A DNA stretch of 33,043 nt from Nostoc sp. NMS4 (GCF_017115095.1 NZ_JABXKI010000260.1:1-33043), one strand, 5' to 3'. Positions 8,011 through 18,156 are shown, counted from the stretch's first letter. Program-made: numbers and translations. Notes: a model not told the origin generated them from the sequence alone.

Positions 8011-8756
8011 AACCTCGATTGAATTCTGATTTTGTTGGTAAATGCTTAATTAAAACTGCTTCCCATTCTGCAATTGTTGCCGGCCCGTAGAGTGGTGTAA
8101 TTCGGTAAAGCTAGTCTTAACTTTCTAACTATACCATAACAAACTCTACTAAGTTACTGGTAAATTCGGTTTTGTACGGTAATTACCACCAGAAAACCCA
8201 ATCTTACCAAGCAGTGGTTTTTCTTCTTTACCTTTACCTTTTTTCGGTAAGGGTGCAACACTACCTTTTGTAAGATATCTATTGTGAATGCCCAGCAGAA
8301 AATTAGTCCTCATGGAAGTTGCACTAAGTAGTGTGAGTGAAGACGACTGGGAAAATTGTATTTATTTGAATCAAGAAAAATATGGTTGCTTGTTGAATAA
8401 CCTATATGACACAGGCTAGTTTGAAAGTTTTTGACTGACAAGGGAATTTGCAATTGAGTAGAAATGTCTACTCTTCTGTTGATTTAAACGCCGTTTATAG
8501 TATCGCAAACATCTGGCATTAGGCAAATTAATCGCAAATCTTTATATAATTTTTATGTTTTGTCCAGAGAATAAGATTTGGAGGGTTGGGGCGCGGGAAA
8601 GGGTTTAGCATAAAGTTCCCTTGTCTTCAGAGTCAGCATTTGAAGTTTGTGTAAAAAATTTTTAGCAAGGATGTTAGTTTCTGTTGAGCAGATGGGTATC
8701 CTCAGAACGGGAGGCTTGCTGATACCTAAGTACTTACCGCAGCAAGTATATGAGAT
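8011..8756. other. Long non-coding stretch with no confident gene
   Basis: About 0.75 kb. On the minus strand at 7922-8110 a frame without a start codon reads LYGPATIAEWEAVLIKHLP, partly overlapping the DUF4327-like gene, and may be a gene remnant. On the plus strand 8312-8419 could encode a 35-residue peptide (begins MEVALSSVSE), with no clear ribosome binding site. The region around 8100-8290 is rich in GGTAA/TTACC motifs. The last 60 bases hold two overlapping hairpins. No tRNA or known small RNA was recognised. Confidence 0.5.
8695..8746 (+). promoter_or_regulatory. Two mutually exclusive hairpins in the leader of the TPR gene
   Basis: Stem A pairs GGTATC (8695-8700) with GATACC (8721-8726), with an inner CTC/GAG pairing. 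Stem B pairs CTTGCTG (8715-8721) with CAGCAAG (8740-8746). The 3' arm of A and the 5' arm of B share G8721 and are interlaced, so only one can form. Stem B ends 10 nt before the ATG and could hide the ribosome binding site. A regulatory role is inference only. Confidence 0.35.
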
Positions 8757-9182
8757 ATGGCTGGTTCAGATGAAGAATACCTAATTACCCGCAAAAAGCA
8801 GATTCAGCGGCGACAAAAGATTGTCACGATCGTCTCGATGTTCTCGTTTTTTGGTTCTACGGTATTTGCAGCTATTCCAGCAATCCAACAGGCTATTCAA
8901 CCTAAGCCAGCAACTGCGTCTGCTTCTCCTGAGTCAGGATTGCTGCAACAGGCGCGGGGCTACGAGTTGGTTTTACAACGGGAACCAGAAAACCAACTTG
9001 CTTTAGAGAAACTGTCTGTGCTGCGGTTGCAGTTGAAGGATGCTAAAGGTGCGATCGAACCTTTAGAGAAGTTAGTGAAGTTACGCCCCGATCGGCAAGA
9101 TTACAAAGTTGTATTAGAGCGGATTAAGAAGCAAGAGGTAAAGGGCGATCGCAGCACAAATAATCAGCCCAAATCTAATTGA
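8757..9182 (+). CDS. Membrane-anchored TPR protein
   Basis: A 141-residue protein. A basic N-terminus ([10 protein letters not shown], about 12-21) is followed by a hydrophobic segment (about 22-42) that should be an uncleaved membrane anchor. A proline/alanine-rich linker and tetratricopeptide-like helices follow (about 60-130: [20 protein letters not shown] and [17 protein letters not shown] show the usual repeat spacing). By the positive-inside rule the short N-terminus would be cytoplasmic and the TPR part on the other side of the membrane. Function is unknown; such proteins often scaffold complexes. It lies 52 bp upstream of the pseudaminic acid genes on the same strand, so co-transcription is possible. 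Confidence 0.75.
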   Translation: MAGSDEEYLITRKKQIQRRQKIVTIVSMFSFFGSTVFAAIPAIQQAIQPKPATASASPESGLLQQARGYELVLQREPENQLALEKLSVLRLQLKDAKGAIEPLEKLVKLRPDRQDYKVVLERIKKQEVKGDRSTNNQPKSN

Positions 9183-9222
9183 TAATTTAACTTAAATATT
9201 TTTGGAAAATAATTAATTTTGA

Positions 9223-10220
<998 letters not shown>

Positions 10221-10221
<1 letters not shown>

Positions 10222-11387
10222 TGAGTGACTACATTCCTTATGGTAGACAAGATATTAGTCAAGAAGATATTGATGCTGTAATTCAAGTTTTACGCTCAGA
10301 TTGGATTACTCAAGGCCCAGCTATAGAGAGATTTGAACAAGCTATTGCTAACTATTGTGGTGCAAAGTATGCTGTAGCAGTTTCTAGTGCTACATCTGCA
10401 TTACATATTGCTTGTCTTGCAGCTGGTTTAGGAGAAGGCGACGTTCTTTGGACATCACCAAATACTTTTGTTGCTTCAGCTAATTGTGGACTTTATTGTA
10501 ATGCCAAAGTAGATTTTATTGATATTGATTCAAATACCTACAATTTAAGCGTAGATGAATTAGAAAGTAAGTTAGTCGAGGCAAAAAAGCAAGGGTGTTT
10601 GCCAAGAGTATTAATACCTGTACATTTTGCTGGACAATCTTGTGAAATGGAGGAAATTGCCGCTTTATCGCAACAATATAATTTCAAAATTATTGAAGAT
10701 GCTTCTCATGCGATCGGCGGAAGGTATCAGGGACAACCTGTTGGTTGCTGCCAATTTTCTGATATGACAGTTTTTAGCTTTCATCCAGTGAAGATTATCA
10801 CGACTGCCGAAGGCGGTATGGTGCTAACAAATCAGGAAGAATTATATCAGAAATTAATTAGATTAAGAAGTCATGGTATAACTCGCAATCTAGATTTAAT
10901 GCAAGGAGAATCTCATGGTTCTTGGTATTATCAACAACTAGAATTAGGTTTCAACTATCGCATGACAGATATCCAAGCAGCATTGGGTTCTAGTCAGATG
11001 AAAAGACTAAATGAATTTGTAGAACATCGCCGATTTTTAGCTAACCGTTATAATAAACTATTGCAAGATTTACCTTTAATGCTGCCGTGGCAACATTCCG
11101 ATTGTGAATCTAGCTGGCATCTTTATGTAATTCGGCTCAAATTGGATAAAATTAATAAAACTCATCAGCAGATATTTGAACAACTTCGCAGTTTAGGAAT
11201 TGGTGTGAATTTACACTATATTCCAGTTCACATACAGCCTTATTACCAACAATTTGGATTTAAATTAGGGGACTTTCCAGGGGTTGAGAAATACTATAAG
11301 GAAGCTATCACTATCCCTTTATATTATGGGTTAAATGAAGAAAATCAAGATAAAGTAGTAGCTTCGCTAAGAGAGAGCCTGATATGA
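10221..11387 (+). CDS. pseC: UDP-4-amino-4,6-dideoxy-L-AltNAc transaminase, PseC
   Basis: Second Pse enzyme: a PLP aminotransferase of the DegT/DnrJ/EryC1 family that aminates C4 of the PseB product. It has 388 residues. Seen: SSATSALHIA (55-64) at the phosphate-binding turn, IIEDASHA (157-164) with the PLP-contacting aspartate, and the Schiff-base lysine in FHPVKIITTAEGG (Lys191). The ATG at 10221 is chosen because it overlaps the pseB stop by one base and starts the conserved part (MSDYIPYGRQDI). An upstream in-frame ATG at 10182 would add 13 residues overlapping pseB and is unlikely. It ends in an ATGA overlap with the next gene. Confidence 0.92.
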
Positions 11388-12121
11388 AAACTGTAATTAT
11401 TGTTCAGGCAAGAATGACTTCAACTCGCCTCCCTGGAAAAGTACTTAAAAAGGTATTGAATAAGCCTTTATTAGAATACCAGATTGAGAGACTAAAGCGG
11501 GTAAAATTGGCTGATGAAATTGTAATTTCGACTACAATCAATAGTACAGATTTGCCAATTATTGAACTTTGCGATCGCCTTTCAATTCCATATTTTCGAG
11601 GTTCTGAAGAAGACGTGTTAGCCAGATATTATCAGGCTGCTAAAGAACATCATGCAGATGTAGTAGTTCGCGTTACCTCTGATTGTCCACTTATTGATCC
11701 ACAAGTGATTGATAGAGTAATTCAATTTTATCTAGACAATCAAAGTCAATATGATTACGTTTCTAACTGTTTAGAGAAAACCTATCCACGGGGAATGGAT
11801 ACTGAGGTTTTTTCATTTTTAGCATTAGATCAGGCGTTTGTGGAAGCAACAGCACAACCTGAGCGGGAGCATGTTACTCCATTTATTTATATACAGCCTG
11901 AACGTTATCGATTAGCTGAGGTAGTTTATTCAGAAAATCAAAGTTCACATCGCTGGACGGTAGACACAGCAGATGATTTTGAACTGATTAAAAGAATTAT
12001 TGAAGGGCTTTATCCTCAAAATCAAAAATTTACTTTGGAGGATTGTTTAGATTTGCTGAAACGATATCCTGATTGGTTACTAATTAATACACACGTAGAA
12101 CAAAAGGAATATGCTGCATAA
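11384..12121 (+). CDS. pseF: SpsF-type cytidylyltransferase, probable CMP-pseudaminic acid synthase (PseF)
   Basis: A 245-residue nucleotidyltransferase of the CMP-NeuAc-synthase/SpsF superfamily. Seen: the nucleotide-binding N-terminus IIVQARMTSTRLPGKVL (5-21), FRGSEEDVLARY (about 75-86) and the metal-binding stretch DCPLIDP (about 104-110). In this position, between pseC and pseG, it should activate pseudaminic acid with CTP. The sequence is SpsF-like and differs from classical Campylobacter PseF, so the exact sugar remains inference. It overlaps pseC by 4 bases (ATGA). A paralogue lies at 16420-17142. Confidence 0.8.
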   Translation: MKTVIIVQARMTSTRLPGKVLKKVLNKPLLEYQIERLKRVKLADEIVISTTINSTDLPIIELCDRLSIPYFRGSEEDVLARYYQAAKEHHADVVVRVTSDCPLIDPQVIDRVIQFYLDNQSQYDYVSNCLEKTYPRGMDTEVFSFLALDQAFVEATAQPEREHVTPFIYIQPERYRLAEVVYSENQSSHRWTVDTADDFELIKRIIEGLYPQNQKFTLEDCLDLLKRYPDWLLINTHVEQKEYAA

Positions 12122-12138
12122 CTATTAATTTATCAAAA

Positions 12139-13641
12139 ATGAAGCTATTTATCAGAGTAGATGCATCAACACAAATAGGCACAGGTCATGTAATGCGCTG
12201 TCTAGCTTTGGCTCAGGCTTGGCAAGATGCAGGAGATCAGGTAATTTTTGTGGTAGCGACGGAAGCCCCAGATTTGAAAACTCGGTTAAAGTCAGAAGGA
12301 ATGGAAGTTATTCAGCTGCCGATTCAAGGTGGAATTGCTGAAGATGCCAAAGAAACAGCAAAACTCGCACGCCAGTTTAATGCAAATTGGGTTGTGGTGG
12401 ATGGTTATCATTTCGGTGCTAAGTATCAAGAAATCATCAAGGAATCTGAGCTAAAACTTTTATTCATTGATGATTATGGACACGCAGATCATTATTGTGC
12501 GGATATCATTTTAAATCAAAATATCTCTGCCCATGAAGGATTGTATATTAACCGAGAACCTTATACTCAGTTACTCTTGGGCATCGACTATGGGCTATTG
12601 CGGCGAGAGTTCTGGCAGTGGCAAGGATGGAAGCGTGAAACACTTACAGTAGCTCAAAAGCTTTTAATAACACTAGGTGGTAGCGACCCCGATAATGTTA
12701 CTTTGAACGTGATACAGGAGTTGCATCTGATTGAGTTAGAAGGGTTAGAAGCAGTAGTTGTTATAGGGGCAAGCAATCCCCACTATGAGCAACTGGAATT
12801 GACTATTCAAAAGTTGCAGTTTCCTATCCGTTTGGAAAGAAATGTCAAAAATATGCCCGATCTCATGGCTTGGGCTGATGTAGCGATCGCTGCTGCTGGC
12901 TCTACATCTTGGGAACTCGCTTTTATGGGTTTACCTAGTGTGATGTTAATTTTGGCAGATAACCAACGGGCGATCGCCGAAAAACTAGAGGCAATGGGAG
13001 TAGTTGTAAATTTGGGATGGCATGAAAATGTTTCTGCTGTTGAAATAGCATCGGAGGTAGCGCAATTAGTGATAGCTACCGGAAGGCGGGAAAAAATGAC
13101 TAGATGTAGCCAAGAATTAGTGGATGGTGAAGGAAGCAGTAGAGTTTTGAGCCATCTAAAAGATAAATTTTTTCAATTGCGCTCGGTGCAGCAAAATGAT
13201 TGTCAGTTGCTATGGGAATGGTCAAACGCTCCAGAAATACGTGCGGTTTCTTTTTCCTCTAAGTCTATACTCTGGGAAGATCATGTTCAATGGTTTAAAT
13301 CTAAATTGATAAATCCTAATTGCATCTTTTACATTGCAATTAATAAGAATAATGTACCTATTGGACAGATTCGATATGACATAGAAAATTATGAAGCTAT
13401 TGTTTCCATGAGTATTGACCCAAATTTTCGTAATCAGGATTATGGAAGCAGCTTGATTAAATTAGCCTGTAAAAAACTATTCTCTGAGTTAGATGTTAAT
13501 AGAATTAATGCCTACATAAAACCAAGTAATCAGGCATCTATTAGGGCATTTTCCAAAGCGGGTTTTCAGAGTATGGGAATAACTACAGTGCAAGGAAATC
13601 AAGCGATCCTTCTTATCATAGACAAGTATAAACTTGGTTAG
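12139..13641 (+). CDS. pseG: PseG-PseH fusion: nucleotide-sugar hydrolase plus N-acetyltransferase
   Basis: A 500-residue two-domain enzyme. Residues 1-335 are PseG, the GT-B-fold hydrolase that releases UDP from the 2,4-diacetamido-trideoxy-altrose precursor: RVDASTQIGTGHVMRC (6-21) with His17 at the catalytic position, LGGSDPDN (179-186) and the AAGSTSWEL motif (252-260). Residues 345-500 are a GNAT acetyltransferase with the acetyl-CoA loop RNQDYGSSL (431-439) and the family C-terminal NQASIRAFSKAGF (464-476). This corresponds to PseH, which acetylates N4 before PseG acts. The two activities are usually separate proteins; here one stop-free frame carries both. No strong Shine-Dalgarno; a 17-bp gap follows pseF. 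Confidence 0.9.
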   Translation: MKLFIRVDASTQIGTGHVMRCLALAQAWQDAGDQVIFVVATEAPDLKTRLKSEGMEVIQLPIQGGIAEDAKETAKLARQFNANWVVVDGYHFGAKYQEIIKESELKLLFIDDYGHADHYCADIILNQNISAHEGLYINREPYTQLLLGIDYGLLRREFWQWQGWKRETLTVAQKLLITLGGSDPDNVTLNVIQELHLIELEGLEAVVVIGASNPHYEQLELTIQKLQFPIRLERNVKNMPDLMAWADVAIAAAGSTSWELAFMGLPSVMLILADNQRAIAEKLEAMGVVVNLGWHENVSAVEIASEVAQLVIATGRREKMTRCSQELVDGEGSSRVLSHLKDKFFQLRSVQQNDCQLLWEWSNAPEIRAVSFSSKSILWEDHVQWFKSKLINPNCIFYIAINKNNVPIGQIRYDIENYEAIVSMSIDPNFRNQDYGSSLIKLACKKLFSELDVNRINAYIKPSNQASIRAFSKAGFQSMGITTVQGNQAILLIIDKYKLG

Positions 13642-13653
13642 TTGAGAGAGCAA

Positions 13654-14718
13654 ATGCGAAAAATTAAGATTGCAGATAGAATCATCGGTGCTAGTCATCT
13701 TCCCTTTGTGATTGCTGAAATGTCTGGCAATCATAACCAATCTTTAGAAAGAGCTTTAGATATAGTTGAAGCAGCTGCTAAAACCGGAGTAAATGCACTT
13801 AAACTCCAAACTTATACTGCTGATACGATGACCTTAAACATAAATGAGGGTGATTTTTACATTAATGATCCTAATAGTTTATGGCACGGTAAATCCCTAT
13901 ATCAGTTATATCAGCAAGCTTACACGCCTTGGGAATGGCACAAACCTATTTTTGAGCGTTGCGAGGAACTAGGAATAATTGGGTTTAGCACTCCTTTTGA
14001 TACTAATGCTGTAGATTTTCTCGAATCTTTAAATGTACCTTGCTACAAAATTGCTTCTTTTGAAAATACTGATTTACCTTTAATTCGCAAAGTTGCCAGC
14101 ACAGGCAAACCGATGATTATTTCTACTGGTATGGCAACGATTTCTGAGTTAGATGAAACTGTTCGGACAGCGCGAGAAGCTGGATGTCAAGACTTAATAT
14201 TACTGAAATGTACTAGTAGCTATCCTGCTACACCAGAAAATACTAACTTACTAACTATTCCTCAAATGCGCGAGTTGTTTAATGTACAGGTGGGGTTATC
14301 AGATCACACAATGGGTATTGGAGTTGCTGTTGCTAGTGTTGCTTTAGGGGCTACATTAATTGAGAAACACTTTACTCTGTGTCGGGCTGATGGTGGAGTT
14401 GATTCAGCCTTTTCGATGGAACCAGCAGAGATGCAACAATTAGTAATAGAGTTGCAAAGAGCTTGGCAAGCCTTGGGTAGTATAAAATATGGAGCAACCG
14501 AGGCTGAAAAAGAGTCGCTGGTTTATCGGCGATCGCTCTATGTAACCAAGGACATGAAAGCCGGAGAGATTCTCACTCCAGAAAACCTCAGAGCAGTACG
14601 CCCAGGCTTAGGATTACCACCAAAGTTTTTCGACATTGTTATCGGTAAATCAGTAAATCAGAATATCAAAAAAGGTACGGCTTTTACCTGGAAATTGGTA
14701 TTAGCAAGTGAGCAATAA
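13654..14718 (+). CDS. pseI: Pseudaminic acid synthase, PseI (NeuB family with SAF domain)
   Basis: Condenses the free 2,4-diacetamido sugar with phosphoenolpyruvate to give pseudaminic acid. The 354 residues contain a NeuB-type TIM barrel (about 15-270) with EMSGNHNQ (22-29), KLQTYTADTMT (50-60), ISTGMAT and SDHTMGIGVAVA followed by EKHFT. A C-terminal antifreeze-like SAF domain (about 290-354) with RRSLYV and PGLGLPP follows. The ATG at 13654 is preferred over the TTG at 13642 because GAGAG (13646-13650) sits just ahead of it. It begins 12 bases after the pseG-pseH stop. The KLQTYTADT form is typical of PseI rather than sialic acid synthases. Confidence 0.92.
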   Translation: MRKIKIADRIIGASHLPFVIAEMSGNHNQSLERALDIVEAAAKTGVNALKLQTYTADTMTLNINEGDFYINDPNSLWHGKSLYQLYQQAYTPWEWHKPIFERCEELGIIGFSTPFDTNAVDFLESLNVPCYKIASFENTDLPLIRKVASTGKPMIISTGMATISELDETVRTAREAGCQDLILLKCTSSYPATPENTNLLTIPQMRELFNVQVGLSDHTMGIGVAVASVALGATLIEKHFTLCRADGGVDSAFSMEPAEMQQLVIELQRAWQALGSIKYGATEAEKESLVYRRSLYVTKDMKAGEILTPENLRAVRPGLGLPPKFFDIVIGKSVNQNIKKGTAFTWKLVLASEQ

Positions 14719-14761
14719 AAAGCTCACGAATAGACAGAATAATGCTAATTTTGCTTTTTAT
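14715..14761 (+). terminator. Long-loop inverted repeat after pseI
   Basis: ATAAAAAGC (14715-14723, including the pseI stop codon) and GCTTTTTAT (14753-14761) can pair over 9 bp with a 29-nt loop. It is a weak candidate for partial termination or processing within the cluster. Confidence 0.3.
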
Positions 14762-14782
14762 CTATATGTTTAAAATTAAAAG

Positions 14783-15409
14783 ATGAAGGATGAATTGTCA
14801 ATGAATCAAGTTAGCACAACTGTGCAGATATTACGAGAACACTATCAGAATCTTGTACAAATAAAAGGGGACTCACCTGGTTCTGGACAGTGGGGTTCTA
14901 TAGATGAATCTCTGGTCAGATATTTGCAACTTATGAAAATTGGAGACCTCAATGGATGTCGAATTTTAGATATAGGATGTAGTATTGGTTATTTTGCAGA
15001 ATATTTACAAGAACAGAATATTATTTGCCAATATACAGGCATAGATATTGTACCTGAAGCAATTGAAATTGCACGTAGAAAATTTCCACGTATGAAATTT
15101 GAGTGCTTAGATATAACTCAAGACAGTTTAGAAGAAACCTATGATTATGTATTAGTATCTGCTGTTTTCAATAATTTTACTCCCGACGGTAATCTTTTTC
15201 TCCAAACCTTAATCAAAAAAGCATTCTCTTTATGTGAGAAAGGTCTAGCATTTAATTTTATTTCATCTTATGTGAATTTTCGACAAGAAACAATGGCTTA
15301 TTATGAACCAGAGGCAGTTTTAAGGTTCTGTATTCAGCAGCTATCTAGAAAAGTTACAATAATTCATCACTACTATCATTGTGATGTTTGTATTTATATT
15401 TACAAATAA
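14783..15409 (+). CDS. SAM-dependent class I methyltransferase
   Basis: A 208-residue Rossmann-fold methyltransferase. The SAM-binding motif I is RILDIGCSIGYFAEYL (about 60-75), followed by an acidic end of strand 2 (YTGIDI), an ECLDIT segment (motif III region) and DYVLVSAVFNNF (motif IV). The acceptor cannot be read from sequence. Its place directly after the pse genes suggests that it methylates the sugar, an intermediate or another glycan. The ATG at 14783 is used; a second ATG six codons later is possible. The stop is followed without any gap by the next ATG, which argues for coupled translation and a joint role with the acyltransferase-like protein. Confidence 0.82.
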   Translation: MKDELSMNQVSTTVQILREHYQNLVQIKGDSPGSGQWGSIDESLVRYLQLMKIGDLNGCRILDIGCSIGYFAEYLQEQNIICQYTGIDIVPEAIEIARRKFPRMKFECLDITQDSLEETYDYVLVSAVFNNFTPDGNLFLQTLIKKAFSLCEKGLAFNFISSYVNFRQETMAYYEPEAVLRFCIQQLSRKVTIIHHYYHCDVCIYIYK

Positions 15410-16396
15410 ATGAATACTAAAGATTTTGTAATTAATTGGCAGGAAATAGCAAATATTTGGGATGACTTTGTTGAAGATTCACCTCAAGGAACTGTTTTTG
15501 CAAAAACTGACTTTATCAATGCATTAGGAGTTACTTTTCAAATTGTTACAGTCTACTTCAGACAGAAAATAGTTGCAGGTACCGTTATCTTATTTTCTGA
15601 AGATGGCAAGATATTACCGGCTCCTTTCCCTTTCACGCCCTATCAAGGAGTGTTACTAGCTGACAATTTTACTAAAACAGATCATAAACGTAATTCTGAA
15701 GAATTTTTGATTTTAACTTGGTTCATAGAACAACTTATAGAAAAATTTGACAAAATTTCCCTAGGCCATTCATGGCAATTGCAAGATATCCGGCCATTCC
15801 AATGGTATAACTACCATACACCTGAAAAGGGAAAGTTTGAAGTTCAACTCAGATATACGGGTATATTAAAATTAACAAAATTTGAAAGCTTTGACTTTTA
15901 TCTCAGTTGCATCCGCGCTGTCAGACGGCAGGAAATGCGGAAAGCTATCAATAATAAATTATTTATTCATGTGTCTGATAATGTTGATATTTTAGACAAA
16001 TTACACCGAGAGGTTTGGGCTAGACAAGGAATAGAAAATATAGAAAAAGAATCTTACTTGCTTAAAGCAATAACTCAGAAATCTTTAGACAAAGGATTTG
16101 GAATACTGAAAGTATGCTATTTGGATACAAATCCTGTTTCGGCAATTTTATTCCTATTTGATCGTCAGCGCGGTTATTATATGTTTGCTGGGAATAATCC
16201 TGAATACAGAGAAACTGGTGGCTCAACATTTTTACTGCTCGATTTAATTGAAGAATGTTTTAAACGTCAGTTGCAAGAAGTTGACTTTGTAGGAGTGAAT
16301 TCTCCAAATCGAGGAGATTACAAACTTAGTTTTAATCCAGAGATTAAGCCTTATTTTGTCACAAATTTCAATACCAATTTGGATCTCTATAAATAA
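15410..16396 (+). CDS. FemAB/GNAT-like acyltransferase
   Basis: A 328-residue protein resembling the FemAB-related family that carries two GNAT-like folds (BioF2-like/PF13480 type). Seen: an N-terminal half with FTPYQGVLL (about 76-84) and a C-terminal half with RRQEMRKA (about 173-180), then a HREVWARQG stretch, SAILFLFDRQRGYYMFAGN and the closing DFVGVNSPNRGDYKLSFNP. No membrane segment. Members transfer aminoacyl or acyl groups, for example to peptidoglycan or exopolysaccharide. Here it could put an acyl group on an amino sugar of the cluster; this is inference. The start codon abuts the methyltransferase stop. Confidence 0.7.
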   Translation: MNTKDFVINWQEIANIWDDFVEDSPQGTVFAKTDFINALGVTFQIVTVYFRQKIVAGTVILFSEDGKILPAPFPFTPYQGVLLADNFTKTDHKRNSEEFLILTWFIEQLIEKFDKISLGHSWQLQDIRPFQWYNYHTPEKGKFEVQLRYTGILKLTKFESFDFYLSCIRAVRRQEMRKAINNKLFIHVSDNVDILDKLHREVWARQGIENIEKESYLLKAITQKSLDKGFGILKVCYLDTNPVSAILFLFDRQRGYYMFAGNNPEYRETGGSTFLLLDLIEECFKRQLQEVDFVGVNSPNRGDYKLSFNPEIKPYFVTNFNTNLDLYK

Positions 16397-16419
16397 ATAT
16401 AAAAATTTTTAGTGGAGAA

Positions 16420-17142
16420 GTGAGTAAAACTGTGAATCGTGTCATTGCCACAATAGAAGCCCGGATGGGTTCTTCACGGCTTCCTGGTAAAGTCCTCAAG
16501 GAAGCAGTGGGTAAACCAATGCTGTTGTTAATGATTGAGCGTATCCGTCGCGCTCGTTATATAGATGAAGTAGTTGTGGCAACTACTACTAATGAAAAAG
16601 ACGAAGCGATCGCATCTTTATGCACTAAACACAATATTCCTTACTTTCGTGGTTCAGAAGAAAATGTATTAGAACGAGTTGTGGAAACTGGGCGACACTA
16701 TCAAGCAGAAGTTAGTGTCCTTTTAACCGGAGATTGTCCCCTAATTGATCCTTATGTAATTGATCAACATATTTGTGCATTTTTCGCCGCTTACCCCCAT
16801 GTAGATTACGTTGCCAATTGTGAAGTACGTTCATATCCTCATGGGCTGGATCTCATAGTGTTGTCTTGGAAAACACTAGCTCAAACAGTTGATTTTGCCT
16901 CCACTAAACCCTTTCGTGAACACGTCGGTTGGTACATCCGACGACATCCAGAAAAATATCGTCGCTTAGATATTATTGCTCCTCCAGGCTTAAGTAATCC
17001 TTTTTTCCGTATTACCCTTGACTATCAAGAAGACTACGATCGCATCAAAGCTATTTTTGAAGCACTTTATCCCCACAACCCCCAATTTACGACAGTAGAC
17101 ATTCTCAACTATGCCCAACAACAAAGATGGATTGACTCTTAA
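16420..17142 (+). CDS. Second SpsF-type nucleotidyltransferase
   Basis: A 240-residue paralogue of the pseF-like protein, with IEARMGSSRLPGKVL (about 12-26), FRGSEENVLERV and GDCPLIDPYVID at the nucleotide and metal sites. It lies after the methyltransferase/acyltransferase genes and before an oxidoreductase-aminotransferase pair, which suggests that it activates a second acidic or amino sugar rather than Pse. The GTG at 16420 is used with GGAG at 16414-16417 close ahead; a second GTG at 16432 would give a better spacing. The substrate is unknown. Confidence 0.8.
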   Translation: MSKTVNRVIATIEARMGSSRLPGKVLKEAVGKPMLLLMIERIRRARYIDEVVVATTTNEKDEAIASLCTKHNIPYFRGSEENVLERVVETGRHYQAEVSVLLTGDCPLIDPYVIDQHICAFFAAYPHVDYVANCEVRSYPHGLDLIVLSWKTLAQTVDFASTKPFREHVGWYIRRHPEKYRRLDIIAPPGLSNPFFRITLDYQEDYDRIKAIFEALYPHNPQFTTVDILNYAQQQRWIDS

Positions 17143-17143
17143 A

Positions 17144-17170
17144 GTAATTCGTAATTCGTAATTCGTAATT
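17144..17170. repeat. Heptamer tandem repeat (GTAATTC), about 3.9 copies
   Basis: Tandem GTAATTC units fill the 34-bp gap between two genes of the cluster. They are the inverted form of the GAATTAC array at 1609-1636. Confidence 0.85.
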
Positions 17171-17176
17171 AAACTT

Positions 17177-18148
17177 ATGAAAGTGCGTGTCGGTATTATT
17201 GGTTTAGGAAAAATTGGGCATCGCTTTGGCATTTCCCCACAAGGCGATCCACTCAGCCATTCCGAAGGGTATGCTCAAATCCCTAATGTGACAGTTGTAT
17301 TAGGAGTAGATCCAGATCCAGAGGCGTGTAGAGATTTTCAGCAACGTTTTTCCGAAGCACAAGTATACTCCAGTCTGAAAGATGTACCAGATCAGCTTCA
17401 CCTCGACGTAGTATCAATATGTAGTCCCACTCACTTACACGCTCAGGGAGTTATTGCTGCACTGGCTTGGCAACCCCGCGTCATCCTGTGCGAAAAACCC
17501 CTTGCAGTTAATGTAGCAGAGGCAGAAATAATGCTAGCTGCTTGCTCTGCACAGGGCTGTATTTTGATGACTAACTATTCGCGTCGCTGGACACCAATGC
17601 TGCAAGCCTTGAAACATCTAACAAGTCAGGATGATGGCTTGGGAACTCCAACTGGTGCTTGTTTACGCTATAACGGTGGTTTACTGCACAATGGAACCCA
17701 TTGGATCGATATGTTATTGGCTTTATTCGGATCGGTTGCTTGTGCATATCGTCTGGAAAAATCACCTGTTGCTGAAGATGACAGTGCTGAGTCAATTGCA
17801 CTATCCTGGAACGGCGGATTAACTGCCTATTTGATTGCAGTACGTGGAACTGGGTATTCAATCGGCGAAGGGGAACTCTGGGGAACCGGGGGTATGCTGC
17901 GGTATAGCGCCGGAGGAGGGCAAATCACTTGGCAGACAGTTCAACCTAGTCAGTGGTCGGGCTTTCAAGAGTTAGGTCAAGCAAAGATGATCTGTGAAGC
18001 TGGCTTAAAAGGCCACATTTTGGGGGCTGTCACCGAAGCTGTGCAATTAGCACAAATTGGCGGACAACCAACCTGTTCTGGCGCTGATGGTGTGCTTGCT
18101 TTACAAGTTGTTGAAATGGCAAGAAACAACAAATTTCTAATTAAGTAG
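17177..18148 (+). CDS. Gfo/Idh/MocA-family oxidoreductase
   Basis: A 323-residue NAD(P)-dependent sugar dehydrogenase. The N-terminal Rossmann fold begins VRVGIIGLGKIGHRFG (about 3-18). It contains SICSPTHLHAQGVIAAL and the family lysine motif CEKPLAVNVAEAE (about 99-111). The C-terminal half has the family histidine motif HNGTHWIDML (about 175-184). Family members oxidise a hydroxyl of a sugar or nucleotide sugar. Because the next gene encodes a DegT-type aminotransferase, the likely scheme is oxidation to a keto sugar followed by amination, as in known Gfo/Idh-DegT pairs (for example WlbA/WlbE or NtdC/NtdA). Substrate not determined. Confidence 0.83.
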   Translation: MKVRVGIIGLGKIGHRFGISPQGDPLSHSEGYAQIPNVTVVLGVDPDPEACRDFQQRFSEAQVYSSLKDVPDQLHLDVVSICSPTHLHAQGVIAALAWQPRVILCEKPLAVNVAEAEIMLAACSAQGCILMTNYSRRWTPMLQALKHLTSQDDGLGTPTGACLRYNGGLLHNGTHWIDMLLALFGSVACAYRLEKSPVAEDDSAESIALSWNGGLTAYLIAVRGTGYSIGEGELWGTGGMLRYSAGGGQITWQTVQPSQWSGFQELGQAKMICEAGLKGHILGAVTEAVQLAQIGGQPTCSGADGVLALQVVEMARNNKFLIK

Positions 18149-18156
18149 GTAATTTA

